A stretch of DNA of 10,498 bases from an uncultured Collinsella sp. (GTDB lineage: Bacteria > Actinomycetota > Coriobacteriia > Coriobacteriales > Coriobacteriaceae), in NCBI GenBank assembly GCA_900541475.1, contig UQJV01000054.1:1-10498 (forward strand), read 5' to 3'. A program made the translations under genes and the position numbers. The notes under the pieces are model-generated. The model was not told the origin of the DNA and made no database searches. It saw only the letters and a program-made list of their open reading frames with translations. Positions 1 through 6,711 of this stretch are shown piece after piece; the first letter of the stretch is position 1, and each line of letters starts with the position of its first letter.

Positions 1-119
1 GCCCTTGCGGCCTAGTCGCTATTTAGGGCGTCCAAGATTTGGGGCGCAGTTCATGCGGAGGTCGGGCTTCTTGCGTTTGGCGGTGCTTTTTGGTGTGTTG
101 GGAAATGCTACCAAATCGC

Positions 120-267
120 AACTATACCGGTTTACGGGGCTGAATCACCAACTGGCGACCATGGCGCCAATAGCGAAATTAAAACCGAAGGTAGATGGCT
201 CATTGTTTCTTGAAAATGCAGGGTATGGTTGGCTTGTATCATTCTGGCCCCGTAAACCGTCATAGTT
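120..267. repeat. Inverted-repeat element, copy 1 (MITE-like)
   Basis: The arms 120-140 and 247-267 are inverted repeats of 21 bases with 19 matches, 13 of them contiguous (128-140 with 247-259). The interior carries a 54-base core (176-229) that recurs ungapped at 403-456 with 42 of 54 bases identical. The arms also resemble those of copy 2: both left arms contain CTA..AC..GTTTA and both right arms contain GTAA..CGT..TAG. No transposase is encoded, so a non-autonomous mobile element or a structured extragenic repeat is the best description. The family name is unknown to me. Confidence 0.5.
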
Positions 268-270
268 TTG

Positions 271-309
271 AAAATGACCCCTTGGGGACGGAGGAAAATG
301 GGTCATTTT
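271..309. repeat. Palindrome between the two repeat elements
   Basis: AAAATGACCC at 271-280 is perfectly inverted at 300-309 (GGGTCATTTT), with a 19-base purine-rich spacer containing CCTTGGGGACGG. It begins three bases after the right arm of repeat copy 1. The right arm runs into five Ts, but the stem is too AT-rich at its base to be a convincing terminator. An operator or a separate extragenic palindromic repeat are alternatives. Confidence 0.4.
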
Positions 310-356
310 TGTCTCGTGGAGGAACGGCGGAACACCCTCTGCCAAGAATCGGGGGC

Positions 357-484
357 ATCTACTACGTTTAAGTGCGTACCCCGAACCACGCCGAAAATCG
401 CAATATTAAAACCGCAGGTAGCGGACTCGCTGTTTCTGAAAAAACAAGGGTATGGTCAGGGGTCCGGGGGTAAGCGTAGTAGAT
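357..484. repeat. Inverted-repeat element, copy 2 (MITE-like)
   Basis: The arms 357-370 and 471-484 are inverted repeats of 14 bases with 13 matches; the single mismatch would be a G-U pair in RNA. The interior core 403-456 matches 176-229 of copy 1 at 42 of 54 positions without gaps. The element is about 20 bases shorter than copy 1, mostly because of the stretch between the core and the right arm. The two copies lie in the same orientation. Confidence 0.5.
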
Positions 485-611
485 AGGCGCGTTTCGTGGC
501 GCGGCGAATCCCGACGCCATGGATTTGCTCCCTAGTCGCATCATTTGAAGGCGCCTTAGGGCAAGAGTGTCCCTTTTGACTAGTCGTTTATGAACGTCTC
601 CGATGACTAAG

Positions 612-639
612 TTGCAGGTGGCAGCGGTTGTGTTACACT
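612..639 (+). promoter_or_regulatory. Candidate rho promoter
   Basis: A possible -35 box TTGCAG (612-617) is followed after 16 bases by an extended -10 element, TG at 631-632 with TACACT at 634-639. Transcription would start near 646 and give a leader of about 140 bases before the GTG start of rho. A second candidate -35, TTGACG at 652-657, has a weaker partner. Boxes are only partial matches, so confidence is low. Confidence 0.3.
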
Positions 640-784
640 TACGCTGCGTATTTGACGCAATCATCTCGATACAGATCAATGGTGCCCGTCGCTTTTTGGA
701 CGGAGCTAGACTGTTTAGCCGCCCTGAAGGTATATGCAGGGAGCATGTGATCGCAGGGCTTGAAAAGAAAGTTGAGCAAACACT

Positions 785-3343
785 GTGTCTGATCAACAAC
801 AAGAAAACGAAATAACGACGACGCAAACGGCTCCCGCTGCACCGGTTACGTCGGGCCAGGCCGTGGTGCCCGCGCCGGCGCAGGTCTCGGCTCCTGAGGC
901 GCCTAAGGCCGCCGCGCCTGCCACGCCCGTTGCTAGCGAGGAGGCTGCACCCGCCAAGCCCAAGCGCACGCGCCGTGTGGCCAAGCCTGCTGTGGACGGC
1001 GAGGAGGCCGCAAAGCCTAAGCGTCGCACGACGCGCACCACGCGCGCGAAGCGGCCCGCTGCCGCCGATGCGTCGGCCCCCATTTCCGATGAGGTCGCGC
1101 AGGCCCGTGCGCTGGCACAGATCAGCGAGGCCCAGGTAGTGCGCGCCCGCCGTCGCGCTGCCGAGCGCGAGGCCGCGGCACTGACCGAGCTTGCCGTGCC
1201 GGGCGTACTCGAGGCTCCGGCGGCCAATGAGGCTCCTGCTGCCGAGCAGATGGCCGAGAAGCCGGCGCCGCGCACGCGTCACCGTGCGGCAGCCAAGACG
1301 CAGCAGCCCGCTGAGCAGCCGACTCCTGAGGTCGCTGAAGCTCCGGCTCGTTCCGCGGCAGGGGAGGATGCTCCCTCCGCTGAGCCCGTCGTGCCCGCTG
1401 AGGCTAACGAGGTTCCCGCCGTTGACCCGGCTCTGCGCCCGCATCGTCGCGGCCGCAAGCCCAAGGCGTTTGTTGAGGCCGAGAAAGCCGCTGCCGCAGC
1501 AGCTGCTGCTCGGAGCGCAGCGGTGACGGCCGAGCCCGCGGCCACGGCCGACGCGCCGGTCCAGGACGCTCCGTCCACCGAGGCTCCCGCATCTGTCGAT
1601 GCCGAGCCCGCCGATGTCCGCCCCGGCCGTAGCCGTCGCACCGCGGCAAAGCGTTCGACGAAGTCCAAGGCCAAGGCCGACGCCAAGCCCGTCGACGACA
1701 AGTCCTCCGAGGCAACCGCCGATGCCGCTTCCGAGGCCGAGAACTCCGATCAGCCGCCGACTGATAAGTCCAGGCGTACGCGCAGGAAGTCTGCAAAGGC
1801 CAAGGTTGCCGAGCAGCAGGGCGACGCCGAACCCAGCAACCATGCCAACACCGACACCAAGGCAGAGGGCGAGGCTCCGTCCGGTACCGATGCTGCTGCC
1901 ACGGCTGCCGAAGGCGTCGAGACCGAAGAGGGCGCTCGCCCCAACCGCCGTCAGCACAAGCGCAACGACGAGCGCAACGACCGCAAGGACGATCGCAACA
2001 ACGATCGCCGCGGCCGTCAGCGCGACCGCAAACAGCGCAACAAGGAGCGTAACGCCGCCCCCACCGAGCCCACGCTTTCGCGCGAGGAGCTTGCGGCCAT
2101 GAAGGTCGCCGAGCTGCGCGAGAAGGCAAAAGAGTTCGAGATCGAGACGACCGGCAAGAAGAAGGCCGAGCTCGTCGAGGAGATCTACACGACTGCCGCG
2201 AAGGCCGAGGGCTTCCGCGATATTAAGGGCATCTTGCAGATTCGCCCGGACAGCTCCGGTATCATTCACGCCCACGGTTACATGAAGTCCAACGAGGACG
2301 CCTTCGTCCCCGCTTACCTCATCCGCTCCGCGCGTCTGCGCACGGGCGATGTCATCGAGGGCTCGCTGCGCCCCTCGCGCGGCGGCGACAAGCGCGCCGG
2401 CCTCGCCAAGATCACGACCGTTAATGGCATGGATCCCGAGCAGATCCGCAACCGCCCCAAGTTCGGCGACCTTACCCCGGTCTATCCCAACGAGCCGCTG
2501 CGCATGGAGCACGGCAAGGATTCCATTACCGGTCGTGCCATCGATATCGTGTCGCCGATCGGCAAGGGCCAGCGTGGCCTGATCGTGTCGCCGCCCAAGG
2601 CCGGCAAGACAACGATCCTTAAGAAGATCTGCCAGTCCATCTCGATCAACAACCCCGAGGTGCACCTCATCTGCCTGCTCGTCGACGAGCGCCCCGAAGA
2701 GGTCACCGATATGCAGCGCTCCATCAAGGGCGAGGTCGTTGCCTCGACCTTCGATATGCCCGCCGACAACCACACCCGCGTGGCCGAGCTCGTTATCGAG
2801 CGCGCCAAGCGCATTGTGGAGCTGGGTGGCGATGTCGTGGTGGTGCTCGACTCCATCACGCGTCTTGCCCGTGCCTACAACCTGGCGGCACCTGCCTCGG
2901 GCCGTATCCTCTCGGGCGGCGTCGATTCGGCAGCCCTCTACCCGCCCAAGCGTTTCCTGGGTGCAGCCCGCAATATCGAGAACGGTGGCTCGCTCACCAT
3001 CCTCGCCTCCGCCCTCATCGACACCGGCTCAAAGATGGACGAGGTCATCTTTGAGGAGTTCAAGGGCACCGGCAACATGGAACTCAAGCTCGACCGCGAT
3101 CTTGCCGATCGCCGCATCTTCCCGGCCATTGACCCCGTTGCCTCCGGTACACGCAACGAGGACCTGCTGGTCGACGAGCAGATGCGCCCGTTTGTCTTTG
3201 GCCTGCGTCGCATCCTCGCCGGCATGAACAACACCGAGCGCGCGGCGGCGTCGTTTATCAAGGGTCTTAAGGGCACCAACACCAACCAGGAGTTCCTGGT
3301 GCGTTCGGCCAAAAAACACAGCGACTACGAGCAGACGTTTTAG
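785..3343 (+). CDS. rho: Transcription termination factor Rho with long N-terminal extension
   Basis: Hexameric RNA-dependent ATPase that loads on nascent RNA and terminates transcription in the cytoplasm. The 852-residue product has two halves. Residues 1 to about 430 are low-complexity Ala/Pro/Glu with Lys/Arg clusters, ending in an Arg/Asn/Asp-rich run (385-423). From about 431 the remaining 422 residues match the usual whole length of Rho: a SAP-like Rho_N helical domain (about 431-475), the cold-shock-like RNA-binding domain, then the RecA-type ATPase. Walker A is PPKAGKTT at 603-610, the Walker B aspartate is D689 in VVVVLDS, and the stretch around GTGNMEL (761-767) matches the conserved R-loop region. 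The start is a GTG: an in-frame TGA lies at 773-775 and no in-frame ATG occurs for a long way. The ribosome binding site is weak. The gene stands alone, with a terminator after it. Function is very sure; the role of the extension is unknown, though long basic extensions are known in actinobacterial Rho. Confidence 0.97.
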   Translation: MSDQQQENEITTTQTAPAAPVTSGQAVVPAPAQVSAPEAPKAAAPATPVASEEAAPAKPKRTRRVAKPAVDGEEAAKPKRRTTRTTRAKRPAAADASAPISDEVAQARALAQISEAQVVRARRRAAEREAAALTELAVPGVLEAPAANEAPAAEQMAEKPAPRTRHRAAAKTQQPAEQPTPEVAEAPARSAAGEDAPSAEPVVPAEANEVPAVDPALRPHRRGRKPKAFVEAEKAAAAAAAARSAAVTAEPAATADAPVQDAPSTEAPASVDAEPADVRPGRSRRTAAKRSTKSKAKADAKPVDDKSSEATADAASEAENSDQPPTDKSRRTRRKSAKAKVAEQQGDAEPSNHANTDTKAEGEAPSGTDAAATAAEGVETEEGARPNRRQHKRNDERNDRKDDRNNDRRGRQRDRKQRNKERNAAPTEPTLSREELAAMKVAELREKAKEFEIETTGKKKAELVEEIYTTAAKAEGFRDIKGILQIRPDSSGIIHAHGYMKSNEDAFVPAYLIRSARLRTGDVIEGSLRPSRGGDKRAGLAKITTVNGMDPEQIRNRPKFGDLTPVYPNEPLRMEHGKDSITGRAIDIVSPIGKGQRGLIVSPPKAGKTTILKKICQSISINNPEVHLICLLVDERPEEVTDMQRSIKGEVVASTFDMPADNHTRVAELVIERAKRIVELGGDVVVVLDSITRLARAYNLAAPASGRILSGGVDSAALYPPKRFLGAARNIENGGSLTILASALIDTGSKMDEVIFEEFKGTGNMELKLDRDLADRRIFPAIDPVASGTRNEDLLVDEQMRPFVFGLRRILAGMNNTERAAASFIKGLKGTNTNQEFLVRSAKKHSDYEQTF

Positions 3344-3384
3344 ACCATAAGCTGCACGCTATATCGCCATAAGAACGGGCAATC

Positions 3385-3415
3385 GGGCCGGGGTTTATGC
3401 CCCGGCCCTTTCTTT
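3385..3415 (+). terminator. Intrinsic terminator after rho
   Basis: A perfect 9-bp GC-rich stem, 3385-3393 with 3400-3408 (GGGCCGGGG and CCCCGGCCC), has a six-base loop and is followed by TTTCTTT. It lies 41 bases after the rho stop codon, so rho itself ends at a Rho-independent site. Confidence 0.9.
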
Positions 3416-3492
3416 ATGGCGCCACTCGGCAACAATTTTTGACCTTATGACCGACAAGCAGCGGATTTCGGGTCACAATCCGGCCTCATCGC

Positions 3493-3521
3493 TTGCAATC
3501 GGAGGGTCGGTTTCGCATAAT
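3493..3521 (+). promoter_or_regulatory. Promoter for the 3659-5567 gene pair
   Basis: TTGCAA (3493-3498) and CATAAT (3516-3521) are separated by 17 bases, a good sigma-70-type spacing with 4/6 and 5/6 matches. Transcription would begin near 3528 and leave a leader of about 130 bases. Within the leader, 3550-3559 can pair with 3592-3601 around an inner GGGAC/GTCCC hairpin (3579-3592). Confidence 0.55.
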
Positions 3522-3658
3522 AACTTTTAAGCTTCGCGACGGAAAACGCAGATGAAACGAACCATATACCGTTGCTTTGGGACGCATGTCCCGCTTCATC
3601 TTCTCTCGCGCAGCCAACTAAATGATGCGATTTGGGTGCTGGAAGATGGGGAGAGCTC

Positions 3659-5110
3659 ATGGCTTCTTCTGATGCAACACAACGAGCAGTCCTTGCCGGA
3701 CTTTCCTGCGGGATCGGCCTTGCCGCCCCCGTGGTGATGTATGCTGCGACGTTGCCGTTCTCGTCGGTTAATGAGACGGTTGTCGCGGGCGCGGTTCCCT
3801 TTGCCGTTGGTGCGGTGGCGGGCGTGGGCATCTATGCAGCCTCGCTGAGCATCTCCGAGTATCGTGCCGAGCACGATGGCCGCCTGTTCGAGCCCGATGC
3901 TGTGGGCGGTGCCGCTCAGTTTGGCCGGACCCACAGCGAGTTCAAGACCGCTTCGATTCCCGCGCAGCAGCAGGGGGCGGCATCTCAGCCTGCGGTCCCG
4001 GCCGATCAAGCCAATGCCGCACAGCCTTCTCCCGCATTTCTCTCCGGCCTGACCGGTGCGTTCCAGCGCCGCCACGCCGACGATGGCGTTCCCACCATCG
4101 CGCGCGCGGCTAACGCCATGGATGAGGCCGACGCCTGGTCTATGATCGACAGCATGCTCGATGACGATTCCCCGGTCAGCTGCGATCCTGCGCGTTCGCG
4201 CGATGTCTACCAGGTTGCAATCGACGAGCTCACCAACGGTGGAAAGACCGGTTCTTACAATCGCGATGACATTGCCGCTGCCGCACGCGCCGTCTCGGGC
4301 TCTCACGCCGCCCCTGCGGGCAGCACCGCAGCCTTCGTGGCGCTTGTAGCCAATGCCGCCAACAATGCCGCCTATAACGGCGCGTCGTCGGCTGCGTACA
4401 CCTCTGCCGCGGCTGCTGCTTCGGCCGGCCAGCAGAGCACAGCTCAGCCGGCTCCTGTCTCCGATCCCTTTGCCGACGAGCCCCTGGCTGTCGATGAGGA
4501 GACCGTCGCCGCTCGCCGTGCTGCCGAAAGCTCGCTTTGGGGCGCTTCGGCCCAAATGCAGGCCGCGGAGGCGGCGCCGTACAACGCCAAGCTCGCCAGC
4601 ATGCCCATCATTTCCGATGCCAAGGGTGTGGATCTCGCCGATCTGGACGAACCCGCCGCCATCACTGCCTCTATCGATGCACAGGATCGCGTGGACACCG
4701 ACAGTCTCCCCGATGCCTCTCTTGAGGAAGATATCCCCATGGCCGATTATTCGGGCCACGAGGACATGTGGGCCGCTGCTATGGCGATCATGGCCGAGGT
4801 CGCTGAGCCCGCCCCCGTGGCGGTGCCCACGCCTGCAGCCTCACCCGTCTCGGTTGCTCCCGTCTATGTCGGCCGCCACAGCTCTGTGCTTCCCGAGGAT
4901 ACCGCGCGTATCTCGCGCGAGGGTATCGAGCGCGCCGAGGCTATCGCTGCCGGCGTTATGGAAAACCGTCGTCATGAGCGCGTCAATCAGATTCTCGAGG
5001 AAGAGATCAACCGTCTGCAGTCTGCGGCCGTCAAGCGCACGGGCCGTGCCTATCTGAGCGTTATCGAGGGCGGTACCGCCAGCTTTACGCCGCTGCGTGC
5101 GGAGGCATAA
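3659..5110 (+). CDS. Unrecognised membrane-anchored Ala-rich protein
   Basis: I do not recognise a family. The 483-residue product has two hydrophobic segments at about residues 10-32 and 41-63, rich in Gly and Ala, so it is probably a membrane hairpin with both ends on the same side. The rest is mostly Ala/Pro-rich and likely disordered. It is interrupted by an acidic patch with a possible helix (about 155-170, including AWSMIDSMLDDD), another acidic segment before residue 365, and a charged helical, perhaps coiled-coil stretch at about 420-462. The C-terminus ends in a short ordered-looking tail. The ATG at 3659 is chosen because GGGGAG (3648-3653) sits five bases before it; an in-frame TTG at 3632 would add nine residues but has no such site. 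It precedes the VanZ-family gene by 7 bases, so the two are probably co-transcribed. A role at the envelope is an inference from the membrane segments only. Confidence 0.8.
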   Translation: MASSDATQRAVLAGLSCGIGLAAPVVMYAATLPFSSVNETVVAGAVPFAVGAVAGVGIYAASLSISEYRAEHDGRLFEPDAVGGAAQFGRTHSEFKTASIPAQQQGAASQPAVPADQANAAQPSPAFLSGLTGAFQRRHADDGVPTIARAANAMDEADAWSMIDSMLDDDSPVSCDPARSRDVYQVAIDELTNGGKTGSYNRDDIAAAARAVSGSHAAPAGSTAAFVALVANAANNAAYNGASSAAYTSAAAAASAGQQSTAQPAPVSDPFADEPLAVDEETVAARRAAESSLWGASAQMQAAEAAPYNAKLASMPIISDAKGVDLADLDEPAAITASIDAQDRVDTDSLPDASLEEDIPMADYSGHEDMWAAAMAIMAEVAEPAPVAVPTPAASPVSVAPVYVGRHSSVLPEDTARISREGIERAEAIAAGVMENRRHERVNQILEEEINRLQSAAVKRTGRAYLSVIEGGTASFTPLRAEA

Positions 5111-5117
5111 TTGCCGC

Positions 5118-5567
5118 ATGGTTAAGGTCGATCGAAAATGGGCGCTTGTCGCCTGCGCCATGGTACTCTTCATTTGGGGCAATTCGCTGGTTCCCGGTAC
5201 AGGCTCTGGTTCGTTGAGTCTTTCGATCATGGAATCCATTCGCGGCTTTTTGCAGGCCCTGGGGCTTCCATTCGATTGGGTGACCAACTTCGTCGTACGC
5301 AAGTGTGCTCATTTTACCGAGTACATGGTGCTTGGCATTTTGGCGACGCACGCCTTTGACCTCGAAGGCCGGCGCACGTTTGATGTGTTGCTGCCCACGG
5401 CGGTGTTCTTGCTGCTCGCCCCCTCTATCGACGAGACGATCCAGCTTTTTGTGCCCGGTCGCGCCGGCATGATTACCGATGTGATGATTGACTGCTGCGG
5501 GGCGACGACAGGCGTCGTGCTCCGATATCTCTTACGTTCGCTGATGTACACCAAAAAGGCCGCCTAG
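5118..5567 (+). CDS. VanZ-family membrane protein
   Basis: A 150-residue integral membrane protein with about four hydrophobic segments, the first at about residues 9-26. It has the VanZ-like signature: a basic-aromatic motif RKCAHFTEY (61-69) and, before the last segment, DETIQLFVPGR (105-115) with a following DV.ID (121-125). VanZ in Enterococcus confers low-level teicoplanin resistance, but most chromosomal members have no assigned role, so resistance should not be assumed. The ATG at 5118 is preceded by GGAGG at 5101-5105, 12 bases away, which is rather far. The gene starts 7 bases after the preceding membrane protein. Its stop codon lies inside the terminator stem. Family assignment is firm and function open. 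Confidence 0.85.
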   Translation: MVKVDRKWALVACAMVLFIWGNSLVPGTGSGSLSLSIMESIRGFLQALGLPFDWVTNFVVRKCAHFTEYMVLGILATHAFDLEGRRTFDVLLPTAVFLLLAPSIDETIQLFVPGRAGMITDVMIDCCGATTGVVLRYLLRSLMYTKKAA

Positions 5568-5595
5568 GACGTTTTGCTTGGTCCTAGGCGGCCTT
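5551..5595. terminator. Bidirectional terminator between VanZ and ROK kinase genes
   Basis: A perfect 15-bp stem, 5556-5570 with 5581-5595, encloses a 10-base loop. Read on the minus strand the stem is followed by a T run (complement of 5553-5557), so it is a good terminator for the sugar kinase gene. On the plus strand the tail is only TTATGCGTTT and weaker. The last codons and the TAG stop of the VanZ-family gene form part of the left arm. Confidence 0.8.
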
Positions 5596-5681
5596 ATGCG
5601 TTTGAGGGCCTCTGCGGGGCGTGACGGCGTTGTCCGGGCGTTTTGCGAGTTTGGCTACGCCGCGCCCCGTTGAGGTGTCCT

Positions 5682-6572
5682 TTACTGGAGCGCCTGTGCG
5701 CCCAGGGCCAGGCAACCCATGATGCCCTGCTTGCCCTCGAGGCTGTTATTGACAATGTAGGTATCAATGTCGTTGACCTCGGGCGTGACGATATAGCCGT
5801 TGAGTATCTCGGCGCACTTTTTGCGTGCGAGCGGCACGATGGGGGTGTGGTCGGCCACGCCGCCGCCGATGATGATCTTTTGCGGCGCGTAGCACAGCGT
5901 GTAGGTCATGAGCGCCTGTGCCAGATAGCCTGCGAGCAGGTCCATGGCCTCCGGGTCATCGGCCATGTCTCCGGCGCTCTTGCCATCCCAGCGCTTTTTA
6001 ACGCCGGGGCCGGCGATGAGGCCCTCGAGGCAGTTGTCGTGGAAGGGGCAAGCGCTATGCTCGCCGATGGTGTCGCGCGGGTCGCGCGTGACCAGGATGT
6101 GGCCGGCCTCGGGATGCATCATGCCGTGTACGAGCTTACCGCCCGAGAGCACGCCGGCGCCCACACCGGTGCCGATGGTCAGGTAGACCACGTCTGTGAG
6201 GCCCTGGGCGCAACCAAAGGTGACCTCGCCCAGGCAGGCAACGTTGACGTCGGTGTCGTAGCCGCAGGGAATATTGAGCTCGTTTTGGATGGTGCCCAGC
6301 AGGTCGAAGTAGCGCCATGCCGTTTTGGGCGTCTCCAGGATCTTGCCGTATTGGGGCGAGGCGGGATTGACCGCGGTGGGGCCAAAGGCGCCGATGCCCA
6401 GCGCGGCGATGCCCTTGTCGGCAAACCATGCATTGACGGCCTCAACGGTCTCCTGCGGGGTCGTGGTCGCGATCTGCTCGCGCTCCAGGACCGTACCGTC
6501 TGCATAGCCCGTGGCGCAGACCATCTTGGTGCCGCCGGCCTCGAGCGCTCCGATAAGCTGCTGTTCTGCCAT
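5682..6572 (-). CDS. ROK-family sugar kinase, probably fructokinase
   Basis: An ATP-dependent cytosolic hexose kinase of 296 residues, the usual length for ROK kinases. The N-terminal phosphate-binding motif reads EAGGTK (11-16), with Glu in place of the usual Asp, as in the fructokinase branch that includes Bacillus YdhR/GmuE. The catalytic aspartate is expected at D108 in DTDVN, and the second nucleotide-binding glycine motif is GTGVGAG (134-140). A zinc site is complete: H158 in HPEAGH, then C175, H178 and C181 in CPFHDNC. The motif GAFGP (61-65) and the SPQYGKI stretch also fit fructokinases. The ATG has AGAGAGGA just upstream. A terminator lies between this gene and the upstream aminotransferase, so it probably has its own promoter in 6573-6645. 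Substrate is most likely fructose; glucose or mannose remain possible. Confidence 0.9.
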   Translation of the reverse strand: MAEQQLIGALEAGGTKMVCATGYADGTVLEREQIATTTPQETVEAVNAWFADKGIAALGIGAFGPTAVNPASPQYGKILETPKTAWRYFDLLGTIQNELNIPCGYDTDVNVACLGEVTFGCAQGLTDVVYLTIGTGVGAGVLSGGKLVHGMMHPEAGHILVTRDPRDTIGEHSACPFHDNCLEGLIAGPGVKKRWDGKSAGDMADDPEAMDLLAGYLAQALMTYTLCYAPQKIIIGGGVADHTPIVPLARKKCAEILNGYIVTPEVNDIDTYIVNNSLEGKQGIMGCLALGAQALQ

Positions 6573-6640
6573 AGTATTCCTCTCTGGGACGAGTTGCTCC
6601 GTGACTAAAGCATAGGGCTCTAAACCATTTAAGAAAGCGC

Positions 6641-6686
6641 TATAAAAAGAAGCCTCGCAACGCGGCGGGCGGTGCGAGGCTTCTTT
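6641..6686 (-). terminator. Intrinsic terminator of the aminotransferase gene
   Basis: A 14-bp perfect stem, 6646-6659 with 6673-6686, has a 13-base loop. On the minus strand it is followed by TTTTTATA. It lies 25 bases beyond the aminotransferase stop codon and upstream of the sugar kinase gene, separating the two. Confidence 0.85.
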
Positions 6687-6711
6687 GGTTGCTTTAGTTG
6701 CTGGGCCGTCC

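Larger units (their letters stand above)
1..784. other. Long non-coding, repeat-bearing region upstream of rho
   Basis: No convincing gene is visible in these 784 bases. The open frames present are short, start at TTG or overlap each other, and lack clear ribosome binding sites. The region holds two related inverted-repeat elements (120-267, 357-484), a palindrome (271-309) and an imperfect direct repeat at 5-19 and 525-539 (13 of 15 bases). Codon-like composition and GC skew typical of the neighbouring genes are absent before 785. The last 140 bases or so are probably the rho promoter and untranslated leader. A small RNA or a decayed gene cannot be excluded. Confidence 0.6.

Noticed and set aside
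5..486. Two short open frames (5-265 and 268-486) as real small proteins
   Set aside because: Both start at TTG without a ribosome binding site and are built around the inverted-repeat elements. The core similarity is better explained by element homology, though I list a small conserved peptide as an alternative in the findings.
368..2773. An 801-codon open frame antisense to rho
   Set aside because: It is the mirror of GC-rich rho codons, is low-complexity Gly/Leu/Arg, has no recognisable domain and starts at the rho Walker A to B region. The sense frame has a full Rho domain set.
3552..3737. A 61-codon ATG frame before and overlapping the gene at 3659
   Set aside because: There is no good ribosome binding site, no hydrophobic or regulatory-leader pattern such as a run of one amino-acid codon, and it overlaps the next gene out of frame for about 79 bases.
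5118..5567. A glycopeptide resistance determinant
   Set aside because: There is no vanHAX or vanRS context, and chromosomal VanZ-like proteins are common without a resistance role.
5643..6608. A 321-codon plus-strand open frame opposite the sugar kinase
   Set aside because: The minus-strand frame has every ROK motif and a ribosome binding site; the plus frame is an Ala/Gly/Val/Asp-rich shadow.
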